Origin: Candidatus Pelagibacterales bacterium | GTDB taxonomy: Bacteria; Pseudomonadota; Alphaproteobacteria; Rickettsiales; UBA1997 | Length of the DNA stretch: 5,945 nucleotides | Reading direction: 5' to 3' | Assembly (NCBI GenBank): GCA_016882165.1 | Contig: VHBV01000082.1 | Location: forward strand, 1-5,945 | In this document: in pieces, positions 5,903 through 5,945 of the stretch | Layout of the letters: every line of letters starts with the position of its first letter | Numbering within the stretch: position 1 is the stretch's first letter | Translations under genes and position numbers: made by a program | The notes under the pieces: model-generated | Databases searched by the model: none | Told to the model about the DNA's origin: nothing | What the model saw: only the letters and a program-made list of their open reading frames with translations

Positions 5903-5945
5903 TACTGAATTATTGTTTCGAGTTTTTGAACAATTTTTTGTGCAG

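Overview
The window is an AT-rich stretch (roughly 70% A+T by eye) of a bacterial chromosome, read with the standard bacterial code: tryptophan is TGG and no gene has an in-frame TGA. The best guess for the host is an alphaproteobacterium of the Rickettsiales or a similar reduced, host-associated lineage. This rests on base composition, a DUF2610-type small protein, the ddl-ftsQ-ftsA order without ftsZ, and weak or absent ribosome binding sites on most genes. The taxonomic call is inference.

Layout. Positions 1-4567 hold six tightly packed plus-strand genes. They are the 3' end of a gamma-class carbonic anhydrase-like hexapeptide protein (1-261), a CysQ-type 3'(2'),5'-bisphosphate nucleotidase (267-1076), a 103-residue DUF2610-like protein (1079-1390), D-alanine--D-alanine ligase (1459-2385), FtsQ (2407-3294) and FtsA (3329-4567). 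Gaps are 5, 2, 68, 21 and 34 bases, so one or two operons are likely. The last three are a fragment of the division and cell-wall (dcw) cluster: Ddl makes the dipeptide for the peptidoglycan precursor, FtsQ is the periplasmic divisome scaffold, and FtsA ties FtsZ to the membrane. No murC or murB lies immediately upstream of ddl, and no ftsZ follows ftsA.

Positions 4568-4865 (298 bases) have no gene. They hold a weak hairpin just after ftsA, then a string of small hairpins (about 4701-4815) that together form an imperfect palindrome like a decayed REP or MITE-type element.

Positions 4866-5945 hold two unrecognised genes that converge with two bases between their stop codons. The plus-strand gene starts at TTG behind a strong GGAGGG site and encodes a small, very acidic, serine-rich protein. 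A good Rho-independent terminator follows it and lies inside the 3' end of the opposing gene. The minus-strand gene encodes a charged, low-complexity protein whose frame is still open at the window edge. These two lineage-specific proteins and the palindromic element are the only parts that are not ordinary housekeeping. I see no new multi-gene system here.
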